In this document: positions 26,351-36,271 of the stretch, in pieces
How the letters are laid out: every line of letters starts with the position of its first letter
Position numbering within the stretch: position 1 is the stretch's first letter
Position numbers and translations under genes: made by a program
Source: Mesorhizobium sophorae
Lineage (GTDB): Bacteria > Pseudomonadota > Alphaproteobacteria > Rhizobiales > Rhizobiaceae
Assembly: GCF_002270415.1 (NCBI RefSeq)
Contig: NZ_NNRI01000022.1
Coordinates: forward strand, 1 to 64,000
Direction of reading: 5' to 3'
DNA length: 64,000 nt
The notes under the pieces: model-generated
Told to the model about the DNA's origin: nothing
The model's input: the letters and a program-made list of their open reading frames with translations, nothing else
The model's database searches: none

Positions 26351-28371
26351 TCGAGATAACTCTGAACGGTCAGTTCCAGCATTCGGCGCACGGAGAAATG
26401 AGCGTTTGCCCATTCCTTGAGGGACTCGGCAAGCTCGCTCCGATGGTGCGCATCGCGACGCCAAGCAAGGACGGCGTCCGCCACGACGACCGGATCAATC
26501 TCGATTGAGGGGAGCACGGTACCGGTGACGCCTGGCTCGAGGGCCTCCGCAGACCCGCCCGCAGGCGTCGTAACCACTGGGACGCCGCACATCTGCGCCT
26601 CGATCAGCACGTTCGGCAAGCCCTCGTATCGGGAGAGCAGAAGCAGTACGTCCATCTGGGAGTACCAGAACCCAACGTCGGGTTTTGTGCCGGTAAAGAT
26701 AATGCGATCACCGATCCCAAGGCCGCGTGCGCGCTCGATCGCACTTTCTAGCAGCGGTCCTTTGCCAACAACGATGAAACTAGCTTCCGGGCATCTCGCC
26801 AGAATCGCCGCCGCGCAGTCAACCCACAGCAAAGGGCGCTTAACCTCGGCCATGCGCATCACCGCACCAACCACGAATCGCCTGCCCGATGATGGCAGGC
26901 GCGACGCTTGCGCTGAGCTCTCGGGCGTGGGCGTGATGTCAGGTGGTGCGACACCATTCGGTATGACGCGGGCCTTGTGGTGGCCTACCCCGAGCCAGTC
27001 AGCATACCGGCTTACGACCAGGCGCGAATTGGACACCATGGTGACACCAGGTCGTCTTAGCAGATCACAGAAGATGGGATGGTATTCCGGCTTTGCTCGA
27101 TCGTGACGATCGGTAGGCGGCATGGTACGGACACCAAGGACGATGCGAGGGATCCCCGCCAGAACGGCCGCGGCCCCGGTAGCAAGGATGGAACCGTCCT
27201 GCCAGATGTGAACCACCTCAGGCGACAAATAGCGAAGTGCATCGGCGAGGTGAACGATGCCTTCCCGCATTCGGCTGGGCAAAAGGGGAAGAAAAGGAGC
27301 AACGAGCCGCGATAGCGATCGCCTCGGCCGCCCACCGAAGGGCTCAAACGTCGAATATTCGTGCACCTGCAGGTGGGCGTCGCGCAGGCGCGACAGGTAG
27401 AAATCATCGCCTGCTCGCGAGGTGATCGAGCGCAAGATAAGGGTCAGAGGCCCCTGGAAGTCGACCCCGTCGATCTGCCTCCCACTCGTGGCCGCGTCGT
27501 GCAGGCCAAGTGCCGTTACCGCGAACTGACGCTCAGCACCGCCCGGCGCGAGCGAGCCACCGATCATTACCACAGGACCGAGCGAGCTGGACGAGCGGGT
27601 CGCGGGAATTAATGAGACGATTGGCAGGTGCTCGCCCAGCACCTTATGAATCGTCCGAACCAGGACGGCGGAGCGGTGATCGTCTGGCGTACCAACCACA
27701 CCCACCATCCGCTGGGCGTGATTGACCTCATGCAGCACAGCATTGTGCTCCGGCGTATTGCCGTACCGCGAGATCAGGACCTCTGCCGCGTTCTCAGCTT
27801 CGGAAAATAGGCCCTGCTTAAGCAGGAGCTGGGCAACCTTGATGAGCAGCGAAGCGTTCGACTCGGGTTGTTCAATGAGGTCTCGCAGCAAATCCTCTCC
27901 GGCGTCCTCCTTTCCTGCCTCTATCAAGACCCTGGCAAGAACGAACCGTCGCAGCGGTTTTTCCGGAATGTCCGGGAATTTCCGTCGGATATAGCCTTCG
28001 GCTGCTTCCGGCCCCTTGGCCCTGTAAATGTCGCGGGCAACGCGAACGGGCGCCGTATCGGATTCGGGAAACCGGCGGTCAATTGCACGCCAGACCAGAG
28101 CCGCGCGAGGATCCTGCACTCGGGCCAGAGCTGTGGCCACCAGACGCTGAAGACGCTCGTCGAATGGCTGTTTCCTTATCAGGTGGAACAGCACACCCAA
28201 CATCGGCATCAGCTCAGCGGTCTTGCGCATGGCCTCCACGCGTGCCTTGATCTGCGCATGTTCATTGGACGTCAGGCGTTCGCCGGTCGCAGCCGTCACG
28301 CTCACGAGTTCGTCGTCAATGATGTCCCGGACCGCGCTCTCTGCCGCGGTTGCGATCGCTTCGGCTGTCAT
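26347..28371 (-). CDS. GT4-type glycosyltransferase with N-terminal TPR-like region
   Basis: A 674-residue protein. Residues ~1-215 are helical repeat-like (LEKPLRRFVL-type turns, AQLLLKQGLFSEAENAAEVL). Residues ~270-670 are a GT-B glycosyltransferase: GGSLAPGGAERQFAVT near the acceptor site, VGAVMRMAEVKRPLLW, and the donor-binding SRYEGLPNVLIEAQMCGVPVV with the EX7E-type pattern. It adds sugars from nucleotide donors to the growing capsule. Its C-terminal half is related to the gene at 33908. GGAGG lies just before the ATG. Confidence 0.87.
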   Translation of the reverse strand: MTAEAIATAAESAVRDIIDDELVSVTAATGERLTSNEHAQIKARVEAMRKTAELMPMLGVLFHLIRKQPFDERLQRLVATALARVQDPRAALVWRAIDRRFPESDTAPVRVARDIYRAKGPEAAEGYIRRKFPDIPEKPLRRFVLARVLIEAGKEDAGEDLLRDLIEQPESNASLLIKVAQLLLKQGLFSEAENAAEVLISRYGNTPEHNAVLHEVNHAQRMVGVVGTPDDHRSAVLVRTIHKVLGEHLPIVSLIPATRSSSSLGPVVMIGGSLAPGGAERQFAVTALGLHDAATSGRQIDGVDFQGPLTLILRSITSRAGDDFYLSRLRDAHLQVHEYSTFEPFGGRPRRSLSRLVAPFLPLLPSRMREGIVHLADALRYLSPEVVHIWQDGSILATGAAAVLAGIPRIVLGVRTMPPTDRHDRAKPEYHPIFCDLLRRPGVTMVSNSRLVVSRYADWLGVGHHKARVIPNGVAPPDITPTPESSAQASRLPSSGRRFVVGAVMRMAEVKRPLLWVDCAAAILARCPEASFIVVGKGPLLESAIERARGLGIGDRIIFTGTKPDVGFWYSQMDVLLLLSRYEGLPNVLIEAQMCGVPVVTTPAGGSAEALEPGVTGTVLPSIEIDPVVVADAVLAWRRDAHHRSELAESLKEWANAHFSVRRMLELTVQSYLE

Positions 28372-28381
28372 TGCCTCCCCA

Positions 28382-30361
28382 TCACAGAGATTCGACTGCT
28401 GTCACGAGCGCTTTTCCGCTCGGATGAGCCGCATCCCAGGCGCGTGCTTCCGCCTCCTGGGTGCGGCGCCGTTCGCCTTGGAGAGCGAACGCCTTCAAAG
28501 AGTCGATGGCGGATCGTGTATGCTCTGCCCACACGACGGCAGAACCGAATAAGTCTCGGTAACTCTCGCCGCCAACCACGATCACGCACTTGCCGTGTCG
28601 CAAGGCCGCCACGATCTGGTAGGGCGACTTGACCGCCTCCTCTTCTGGCGCAAATGGGACAACGATCACGTCGACGCCTCGATAGGCAAGGGCCGCGCGC
28701 CGACCCGGCGGCGACTTCAACACAACGCTCACCCGCTGCCCTAAGCCGGCAAGCTCGAGTTGGTCCCGCACTGTCTGGATGCGCGTCCCGACCGAGTGGA
28801 TGGTGAGTCTGGCTTCGAGCCCAGCCTCCACCAGACCCTTCAGAAGGTCGATAAGGCTTTCGAGATCGATATCGGGACTATTGTCCCCCACATACCCGAA
28901 GACGAACTCACCGTTCTCGCTCGACGTCGAGGAAGGTTCTGTGGAGATGCCTCCAGGGGTGTCATCCGTATCCAAATAGACTTTCGGCCCGCGCGGAACG
29001 AGGCCCAGGCGATCAGCGATCGCCGGCGTACGAGCCAAGGCGGCTTGCGCGTAATGGAGCAATGCGTCTTCTGTTCGCGACAGAATCCGTCCTCGCTCGG
29101 TGCGGCACTGGTCCTCCCCCGGGCTGACGCTCCAGCAATCCAGCAACAGGGGCACGCCCAATTTTTGTGCAGCCACTACGGCTGGGTAACTTTGCATCAA
29201 CTCCAGGGGGGCAATTAGAACAGTGGTCCTCAGCCGCCTCATAAAGGATATCAAGGCAAGCGATGCCTGTTGGACATAGTCGTTGGTGATGCCTGGCCGC
29301 GCCTTCACAGACGGGAGGAGATGGTAGTCAATGCCGTCAACCTTGCGTGAAGAGGGTCGATCGGTCCGTTCGGCGCTCCCGACATCTGGGTATCCGGGGA
29401 CTGTAACGACGTCTACAAGGACATCGGCCTGCGTGAGGCTCTCTGCAACAGCATGGGTCCGCATCGAAAGTGAGGACCAGTGATAGGGAAATGCTTGAGA
29501 CGCAAGAATAAGCACTCGCCGGTTGGCTGATCCCACCGATGGCGCCCATCTCCGTTTAGAAGCAAAGACGAGGCCGGTCGATGCGAGATCGGCCATCGCT
29601 AGCAGTTCCTGACCACGTGCCTCCTCGGCTGCGTTGAACCTCGCACCCTTTCCGATCGCGGAACGGAGCAGCTGGGCAGCCTCCGTTACCGATCCGGACT
29701 CGGCCATCAGAAAGGCGAGACGCTTGACACGATTTTCGTGCGGATCTGCTTGCAGAGCGGCTTCTGCTAAACGAACGGCCTCGTTAAGGTCGATCTTTCG
29801 GGCATAGGAAGCGAGATCGGAAAGTGCCCGCGCGGCCACTGAATCCCGCAAATGCTGATCAGAGATCCAGCGTTTGGCTTCTTGTAGGCCTCGCTTCTCA
29901 GCCACTTCCAAGGCTCTTTCAGCTGCTGCGGTGTATTCGGTCACCGAACCGTTCGCGACCAGCAATTTTTCAGAGTCTTCTTGCTGCCGACGGCTCTCAC
30001 GCGACCACCGAGAGATGGCCCCTGGCAGTCGGCCGATCAAACGCCAATCACGCCCCACTTCGATGAGCAAAGCGCCCAGGCGAAAGGTCGGGGACGCCTT
30101 TACCGCCTCTATTGAGGCCGTAGACTGTTCCAGTGCTTGGCGAAGGTCGACTGCGGTAAAGTCAGCCGTCTCCCGCGCTTCGCGATACGTCGTGATGTCT
30201 CGTTCCAGCCGTTCGATGCGTGACCGCAGCACCCGAGTGTTGTTGTAGAGTTCCGATTCTGCGAGGCGTTCCTCGAGTTCTGCCACGTGGGATGCGAGAG
30301 TAACGGCACGTTCGTCCGCGGTTACCCTCTCCGTGGCTACCCTGATAATGTTGGCCGTCAC
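28382..30361 (-). CDS. glycosyltransferase with N-terminal coiled coil and helical repeats
   Basis: A 659-residue protein with GTG start preceded by AGGAG. Residues ~20-100 form a coiled coil (LEERLAESELYNNTRVLRSR), ~150-270 are helical repeats, and ~285-650 are a GT-B glycosyltransferase: VLILASQAFPYHWSSLSMRT, FVFGYVGDNSPDIDLESL and the donor-site region SPYQIVAALRHGKCVIV. It lacks the strict EX7E of GT4 but has its layout. It ends 10 nt before the next glycosyltransferase of the same operon. Confidence 0.8.
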   Translation of the reverse strand: MTANIIRVATERVTADERAVTLASHVAELEERLAESELYNNTRVLRSRIERLERDITTYREARETADFTAVDLRQALEQSTASIEAVKASPTFRLGALLIEVGRDWRLIGRLPGAISRWSRESRRQQEDSEKLLVANGSVTEYTAAAERALEVAEKRGLQEAKRWISDQHLRDSVAARALSDLASYARKIDLNEAVRLAEAALQADPHENRVKRLAFLMAESGSVTEAAQLLRSAIGKGARFNAAEEARGQELLAMADLASTGLVFASKRRWAPSVGSANRRVLILASQAFPYHWSSLSMRTHAVAESLTQADVLVDVVTVPGYPDVGSAERTDRPSSRKVDGIDYHLLPSVKARPGITNDYVQQASLALISFMRRLRTTVLIAPLELMQSYPAVVAAQKLGVPLLLDCWSVSPGEDQCRTERGRILSRTEDALLHYAQAALARTPAIADRLGLVPRGPKVYLDTDDTPGGISTEPSSTSSENGEFVFGYVGDNSPDIDLESLIDLLKGLVEAGLEARLTIHSVGTRIQTVRDQLELAGLGQRVSVVLKSPPGRRAALAYRGVDVIVVPFAPEEEAVKSPYQIVAALRHGKCVIVVGGESYRDLFGSAVVWAEHTRSAIDSLKAFALQGERRRTQEAEARAWDAAHPSGKALVTAVESL

Positions 30362-30480
30362 TACATCGCTCCTAGTCTCGGCCTTTCGGCGCCGTTTGAG
30401 CTGACCGAAAGGCGCGAAGCGCCGACTCCACCAGGGTGGGGGACGTCAACCAGCCAAATCAGACGCATATTCATCTTCGA

Positions 30481-32172
30481 TCAGGCGGCTAGCTTGGCGC
30501 TCGCCCGGTCCAGCATCTTTTGCACAGCGTCGTATTCCGGGCCGGGTTTGATATGGGGCCGGCACAAAGCCACCAGTTCTTGACAGCGGTCGTGGCGCAA
30601 CAGATCCCTGGCTACTATTTTCAGCGCAATCGGGTGATCCGGTGCTATATCCAAGACCTGCTGGGCTAACGGAACGGCCAAGGCCAGGTTGCCCGCCTTT
30701 TCGGCCTCCCAGGCGCTTGACGCCGCCCTCTTCAAAACAGCAGGTTTTAGAGCGCTGACCGACGGATGTTGGCCGTCGACGCGCGCCAACGTGCGGAAGC
30801 TGCTGATTGCCGCATCTAGGTCGGAGGCCTTGAGCGCGTTCTTGCAGGCGTTGATCACCCGCTTTCGCAGTCCGTGGACCTGGTCCTTCGGAATATTCGT
30901 CAGCCCGTGGTCAGCCAGACATTCTAGCGCACGCTGCTCCCGACCCGCGCGCTGTGCAGCTTTAACGATGCGCGCCCAAAGGACTGCGTCGTCAGGAGTG
31001 ATCTCAAGAAGGGTGATAAGGCCCTCCAACAGCTCCGAATGATCTCCCAACTGCCGTGCCACGCGTATGACTTTTTTCGCGGCGCCGAGATTCGTCGGAT
31101 CGAGGACCAGCACATCTTTCCATGCGACCAAATATTTCCGAGGCTCCGCGTCGCGATCCAAAATACGGGCGCGGGCCAGCGCTTCACGAAGCCGGACCTT
31201 CAAAATACTGTTTTGGCTCTCTCGTGCCTTAACGTCCCGAGTTTCGGACAACGTCTTGATGAGCGACTCTGCGCCCTCATTGTGATCCAGTTGGGCAAGC
31301 CCGCGGATCGCACGATCTTCCAGATCGTGGCGCAATGCCAGATAGCGAAGCCGCTCAAGGGCCTTTTCATGCGCCGGCGCGATGGCAAGAACCTTGAGCC
31401 AGGCATCGATCGCATCCTTCTGATCCAGTCGTTCGTACGCCCAGGCAAGCTTGGCGGCCGCGAGCACATCAGAGGGAGAAAGCCTGAGCACTTCGCGCCA
31501 GGCGTCCGCGTAACCCGCTAGGTCTTTATTTCGATCCTGGCCTTTGGCCGTCTTTATCGCTTGTTGTACAAGCTGCCGGACCCGGCGGGCCAGGACCTCG
31601 TTCCGGGGAGCAATCCGCAGGCCCGCCACCCAAAGCGTTTTGGCAAGATCGTGATTGCCGTCCTTGTCGGCCGCCTGCCCCGCCCTTAGAAGCGAAACGC
31701 CTTCTTTCGAAGCTAGATCCGCAACGCCGGCATCGAACCAATCTTCATGAATTTCCAGTTTGGCGTAGATCTGCGCTGCATCAAGTGTCTGGCCTGCACG
31801 GTTGAGCTTGCGGCCGGCATTGAAAGCGTCCCGAGGGCTATGACGGACGATCGCAGCCCCAGCCTCGGTAACGTCTGTCCAGTCGCCCGTATAGGCTGCG
31901 GCGCGCGCCAGGTAGATCAGCCCAAATATGTTTCCTGGTTCCCATCCAAGAAGCTTTCGGCTCAAACTCACCGTGCTGGAATAATCCTTGTCCTTCCACG
32001 CCTGCTTTATTTTGCGGACAGCTTCCCCGACCTCCTTCATATCGACAACATGAACCGGCTCGGCTGCTGAAGTTGCAGCCTTTGCAGGCTGCTTTCGTCG
32101 TCGCTGCTTCGTCGAAACGTCTATGGAGGACGCCGCTGCGCTCAACGACTCACCGGAATCTACAATCTTCAC
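30481..32172 (-). CDS. tetratricopeptide-like repeat protein, paralogue A
   Basis: A 563-residue, almost wholly helical protein starting at GTG (GGGAG upstream). Repeats follow the TPR pattern (LIYLARAAAYTGDWTDVTEA; AWREVLRLSPSDVLAAAKLA; AWKDVLVLDPTNLGAAKKVI). There is no signal peptide, catalytic motif or membrane segment. It is clearly paralogous along its length to the next gene upstream (32301..33875), including the block KLNRAGQTLDAAQIYAKL. It is probably a cytoplasmic scaffold for the polysaccharide enzymes; this is inference from context. Confidence 0.78.
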   Translation of the reverse strand: MKIVDSGESLSAAASSIDVSTKQRRRKQPAKAATSAAEPVHVVDMKEVGEAVRKIKQAWKDKDYSSTVSLSRKLLGWEPGNIFGLIYLARAAAYTGDWTDVTEAGAAIVRHSPRDAFNAGRKLNRAGQTLDAAQIYAKLEIHEDWFDAGVADLASKEGVSLLRAGQAADKDGNHDLAKTLWVAGLRIAPRNEVLARRVRQLVQQAIKTAKGQDRNKDLAGYADAWREVLRLSPSDVLAAAKLAWAYERLDQKDAIDAWLKVLAIAPAHEKALERLRYLALRHDLEDRAIRGLAQLDHNEGAESLIKTLSETRDVKARESQNSILKVRLREALARARILDRDAEPRKYLVAWKDVLVLDPTNLGAAKKVIRVARQLGDHSELLEGLITLLEITPDDAVLWARIVKAAQRAGREQRALECLADHGLTNIPKDQVHGLRKRVINACKNALKASDLDAAISSFRTLARVDGQHPSVSALKPAVLKRAASSAWEAEKAGNLALAVPLAQQVLDIAPDHPIALKIVARDLLRHDRCQELVALCRPHIKPGPEYDAVQKMLDRASAKLAA

Positions 32173-32300
32173 GCTCGTTTCTCCCGTGTCCGCTCTTGCT
32201 CGAGAAGCTTTGCTTCACGTCCTCGGAGCGCTGATGGATTCAGTTCATTCTATACTGGTATAAAACTTGCAGTCTCTGTGGGTTAGCGTCGTGATTGCAA

Positions 32301-33875
32301 TCATGCCGCTCCCCTTTCCATCAATTCACGCAGCGCGTTTCTTCCGTAGCTGCTTTGACCTTGGTCAGGCAGCACTCCTGGGACCTCGTCGACTTGCTTG
32401 TCGCGCCGGTGGCGCGCTACCAGGGTGAGAGCCGCGGCATGATCTGGAACGAGTTCCAGCGTCTCCTCGGCCTGAGCAATAGCCAGGGCCCGGTCACCGT
32501 CAATTTCCGCTTTCCGGGCGCTTGCTGCCAAGCTGTTGGCCAGGGCGAACCGCAGGCCCTCTGCCCCGGCATGGTGATCAACCAGCCTCAGCGTTTGATA
32601 GCAAGCTAAGGCGAAATCAAACTCCGAGTCCTGCAAAGCAACTTTGCCCGCTTGTAGAACGCGCTTGCAAAGAACGTTAAGTCTTGCTTTGGGCAATTCG
32701 CCTGCAAGCTTGTTACGCGCCAGACAGTCTAGCGCGCGGTGTTCTTCGCCGGCGCGCAGGGCGGCAGCAGCCAGACGATCCGCCCCGGCAGCGTCCGGTG
32801 TGATCTCCAGATAAGCCGCCCAGCCGTCCACTAGCGCTGGGTAGTCACGTAGGTGGCCGGCCCCTCCGATCACCTTTTGGGCGGCACGGATGTTGTTCGG
32901 CTCTAGCCTCAGAACCTCTTTCCAGGCAGCTAGAAAGGTTTTGGGGTTTGCTTCGCGCTTCAACTTAGCCGCCCTCTGGGTGGCCAAACGGACCTCTTTG
33001 TCGAAGGTTTTTTTGGCTCTGGCGTCCCGCCCTGCGGCCAACTTTTGAATGATTGGATCAGAGGCTCCGTCCCGCCCGAGGGCGAGAAGGCCGGCAATGG
33101 CATAGTCTTCGAATTGGCCCTTACTGACGAGGCTGCTGAGCCGCGATTTCGCCGCCTCGTGATCGGGATCCAAAGCGAGTACCTTCAGCCACGCGTCGAC
33201 CGCGTCAATCTCGCTCGACCCCTCGCTCGCCCGCGCGAACCTCACCGCCGCTGCCAAGTTACTGGGATTAAGCCACGCCAGCTCGCGACAGACGTCGACA
33301 TAGCCAGCGGGATTCGTATCAGGGTCCGCGTTCGCAAGGGCCATCTTCAGCCCTCGGGTGAGCCGTCGGACCTTACCCGCCAGGATCTGGCTCCGCGGCG
33401 CAATTTGGGCGCCGGCGACCCAGATAACCTTGGCTGCCTTGCTGTCTTCCCTCGTAGAGGCGGATTCGCCTGCCGCAATCAGCAGGTCCGCATCCTTGCG
33501 GGCTAGATCGGCCACCTCTGCGTCGAACCAGTCTTCTTGAACGTTCAATTGGGCAAAAATCTTCGCCGCCTCCAGCGCACGTCCGGCACGGTTAAGTTTG
33601 CCGGCCGCCACGAAAGCGTCCTTCGGACTACTGTGAACCAGCGCCTCGCCGGCTTCGGCAACGTCCTCCCAGTCGCCAGTAAGCGTGGCCGCCCGTGCGA
33701 GATGGACGAGACCTTGAGTGGCATCGGCGTCGGATAGCAAAAGCTCTCGGCACAGATTGGCCACACCCGCGTAGTCCTCTGCCTCCCAGGCGACTTGGAT
33801 GTCCTGCAAGGCAATTGCAATCCTCGCGTCTTTTACCTTAGACACAAGCTTAGCCGTATTGGTGGTCCCGGGCAT
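32301..33875 (-). CDS. tetratricopeptide-like repeat protein, paralogue B
   Basis: A 524-residue helical repeat protein paralogous to 30481..32172. Shared blocks include LVHLARAATLTGDWEDVAEA, KLNRAGRALEAAKIFAQL, DAWLKVLALDPDHEAA and AWKEVLRLEPNNIRAAQKVI. AAGGA lies 7 nt before the ATG. It lacks the ~40-residue charged N-terminal tail of paralogue A. It has no catalytic motif. The tandem pair lies between glycosyltransferase genes of the same strand. Confidence 0.78.
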   Translation of the reverse strand: MPGTTNTAKLVSKVKDARIAIALQDIQVAWEAEDYAGVANLCRELLLSDADATQGLVHLARAATLTGDWEDVAEAGEALVHSSPKDAFVAAGKLNRAGRALEAAKIFAQLNVQEDWFDAEVADLARKDADLLIAAGESASTREDSKAAKVIWVAGAQIAPRSQILAGKVRRLTRGLKMALANADPDTNPAGYVDVCRELAWLNPSNLAAAVRFARASEGSSEIDAVDAWLKVLALDPDHEAAKSRLSSLVSKGQFEDYAIAGLLALGRDGASDPIIQKLAAGRDARAKKTFDKEVRLATQRAAKLKREANPKTFLAAWKEVLRLEPNNIRAAQKVIGGAGHLRDYPALVDGWAAYLEITPDAAGADRLAAAALRAGEEHRALDCLARNKLAGELPKARLNVLCKRVLQAGKVALQDSEFDFALACYQTLRLVDHHAGAEGLRFALANSLAASARKAEIDGDRALAIAQAEETLELVPDHAAALTLVARHRRDKQVDEVPGVLPDQGQSSYGRNALRELMERGAA

Positions 33876-33907
33876 ATCTGGTTCCTTGTCGAGGTCATGT
33901 CACTAAA

Positions 33908-35539
33908 TCATTCAGCAGCAATGCAGCTCGCTTCACCCTGACCCGACAACACACGCACAGTGTGCTCGATCATTGAACGGGCCGAGTAACGCGCCGCGAT
34001 GTGCCGTCGGGCGTAGCGGTCGACGCCACCCGCTACGCGGGCGTGGGTTGCAATCTGGTCCACCTTTGCAACGATGTCCTCGATGTCGATGGTAACCGAG
34101 GTCGCCAGTCCCGTTACCCCATCGACAAAGGTGTCAGTTGCGTTCGCTACCAGCGTGCAGACAACAGGAACCCCGGCCAACTGCGCCTCAATCAGGACGT
34201 TCGGCGTGCCTTCGTAACGGGAGAGCAAAACGAATACGTCCATTTTCTTGAGCCAGAAGGTACCGGCCTTGGTCTGCCGAATAAGCAGCAGCCGGCGCGT
34301 GAGGCCCAGGGTGCGCACCAGATCACGGACCGTTTCGAAAAAGATGCCCGATCCGATCAGCACAAATCGGGCCTTGGGATGCGAGTTAAGGTAGCAGCGC
34401 GCGAACTGGATCCACTCCAACGGACGCTTGTTGGGATGCATGCGAAAGATGCCTCCGATCGTGATGGTCGCGTCCCGTGTCCGCGTGTCGAATTCCGACC
34501 AGGTCTTCAGCTCGCCGGCAGTGGGGTGGGCAGAATGGAGGTCAGATCCATTGGAGATCACGTGGAAGGTGTCGGGCGGACAGCCGATCCAGTCCGAATA
34601 GGCTGATGCCGCCTTACTGCTATTGCAAACGAAGGTGACCCCCGGCATTGCGGCGAGCGCGGTATACAGCTTTTCGAATTCCGGGAGATGCTCTTTCCAG
34701 CGGAGGACGGGCGGCATCCCTCGGAAATTGAGCACCAACCGGGGCACCCCGGCTAGTAACGCAGCCACGGCGAAATGCAGAATGGCGTTGTCCTGCCATA
34801 TGAAGGCCACTTGAATCTTCTGCTGCTTGAACCATGAGATGAGACGCAAGCCCTTACGGATATTCGGATAGAGCAGCGGCAGAAGAGCCTTTGTGGTCTC
34901 GTCATCCAAAAGGCCGTCCTCGGGGCAGGAGCCGGGTAAGTCCTCCATGGACCAAACAGGAACGTTCTTTCGCGCCAGAATCGGTCCAAAAAAATTCAGC
35001 GGGCGTGTAGGGTTCGGCGTCAGCGAATTCACAACTACATGAAATGGAAGGGAGAGCTTCACGCCCGCTATTTTCTGATGACTACCTGCCGCCGCAGCGA
35101 GCATCTCGGCCGTCCGCGCCATCTGCAGTTCGGCTCCTCCGGCGCCGAGGTGGCCTGTCATTAGCGCCACACCCGATAGCCGCTTGGTGGGAGGTGCCGG
35201 GCGCCGGCGCGCTGCCTGGGCATCAAGAATGCAGCCGAGCGCGGCCAGCGAAGTGCTTTCGCCATGTGCAAGCCGTCCATGCCGTTGGGCTTCCAGGACT
35301 TGGAGCGCGCGCGCCAAATCGTTGCGGAGACGTCGCAGCTCCGGAGCGTGGACGGTAGCCTCTTCCCGATCGAGACAGGCCAAGGCTTCATAGGCCCGGC
35401 CTCCCTCAACCAAGTCAGAAATCGAAGAAAAGAATTCGGGTTGCGGGATTTTGTGGGGCGCCCACGCATCGGGCGTCACCTTGAAGGGTGAAGTATCATA
35501 ACAATGCTGATGATTAGACCACATGTATTTTCTGACCAC
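33908..35539 (-). CDS. GT4-type glycosyltransferase
   Basis: A 543-residue protein, first gene of the minus-strand block. The N-terminal ~130 residues are helical. The GT-B part shows MTGHLGAGGAELQMARTAEM, IWQDNAILHFAVAALLAGVP, IGGIFRMHPNKRPLEW and SRYEGTPNVLIEAQLAGVPV (EX7E-type donor site). It is homologous to 26347..28371 through these segments. The start may be GTG 35539 or ATG 35524; neither has a clear ribosome-binding site. Confidence 0.85.
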   Translation of the reverse strand: MVRKYMWSNHQHCYDTSPFKVTPDAWAPHKIPQPEFFSSISDLVEGGRAYEALACLDREEATVHAPELRRLRNDLARALQVLEAQRHGRLAHGESTSLAALGCILDAQAARRRPAPPTKRLSGVALMTGHLGAGGAELQMARTAEMLAAAAGSHQKIAGVKLSLPFHVVVNSLTPNPTRPLNFFGPILARKNVPVWSMEDLPGSCPEDGLLDDETTKALLPLLYPNIRKGLRLISWFKQQKIQVAFIWQDNAILHFAVAALLAGVPRLVLNFRGMPPVLRWKEHLPEFEKLYTALAAMPGVTFVCNSSKAASAYSDWIGCPPDTFHVISNGSDLHSAHPTAGELKTWSEFDTRTRDATITIGGIFRMHPNKRPLEWIQFARCYLNSHPKARFVLIGSGIFFETVRDLVRTLGLTRRLLLIRQTKAGTFWLKKMDVFVLLSRYEGTPNVLIEAQLAGVPVVCTLVANATDTFVDGVTGLATSVTIDIEDIVAKVDQIATHARVAGGVDRYARRHIAARYSARSMIEHTVRVLSGQGEASCIAAE

Positions 35540-36265
35540 ATAATGCGCCGGCTAAGTTGGGTTCTGCCATCGACAGCGGTACTTCGGACACGGCCATCCT
35601 CTTAGGCCGGTTCCCTGCTCTCATTCCTCTTTGGTGCCATGCTCACCCGCCGATCTGCAAACGCCGTCGCATGCGCGAGCCTTTCGAAAGGGTCTCCCTT
35701 GCGCTGGCCATAAATCTTCGCAAGCGGCACACTATCCAACCTCTGGTCATCCCAGATATCTCCCCGCATCTCGTAAAGTACACATCCACAACCACTTGGT
35801 GCATTCGAACAGAACTCGCGGGTGCCGAGATACGCTTAAGTTCACGCGTTTCACCAGCGTCCTGCCCACCGATGCTCCCATCATGGGTCCCTTACGAGTT
35901 GCGAATTTCTTACTGACAATAGTTGATAATTCTGGGTTCACGAAAGAATACGTGAAGTCCATGTTGATGATTGGCGCTGCAAATCAGGTTTCCACCTTTT
36001 GCTTTGTGTCTTCAGTTCTCTATCAGCGGTTTATGATGCCCGGTTGGCTAGCTCTTATTATGATTTTTTATGTTGAAGCGCGAGCCTTAAAGCCATTGTG
36101 ACCCTGTCCTTCGCCGCTATGCTTTCATTGTTGACTGCGCCTGGGTTATGGCAATCCGAATTTGTTAAGTCAAGCTTGTTTCTAACAAGATAATATGTGA
36201 TTTGTATGCCGCCTAAATTGTCATTACGGCACTACTGTTATCGGTAAAAAACAAACGAGAAAGTG
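35540..36265. other. AT-rich region upstream of the capsule operon
   Basis: I see no convincing gene. A plus-strand frame at 35884-36101 could encode a short hydrophobic peptide, but there is no ribosome-binding site or family. The region should hold the promoter of the long minus-strand operon; the IS701-type element follows directly. Confidence 0.4.
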
Positions 36266-36271
36266 AGCAGT

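Noticed and set aside
35884..36101. Short hydrophobic frame upstream of the IS701 element
   Set aside because: No start signal, no homology that I recognise, and located in AT-rich intergenic DNA.
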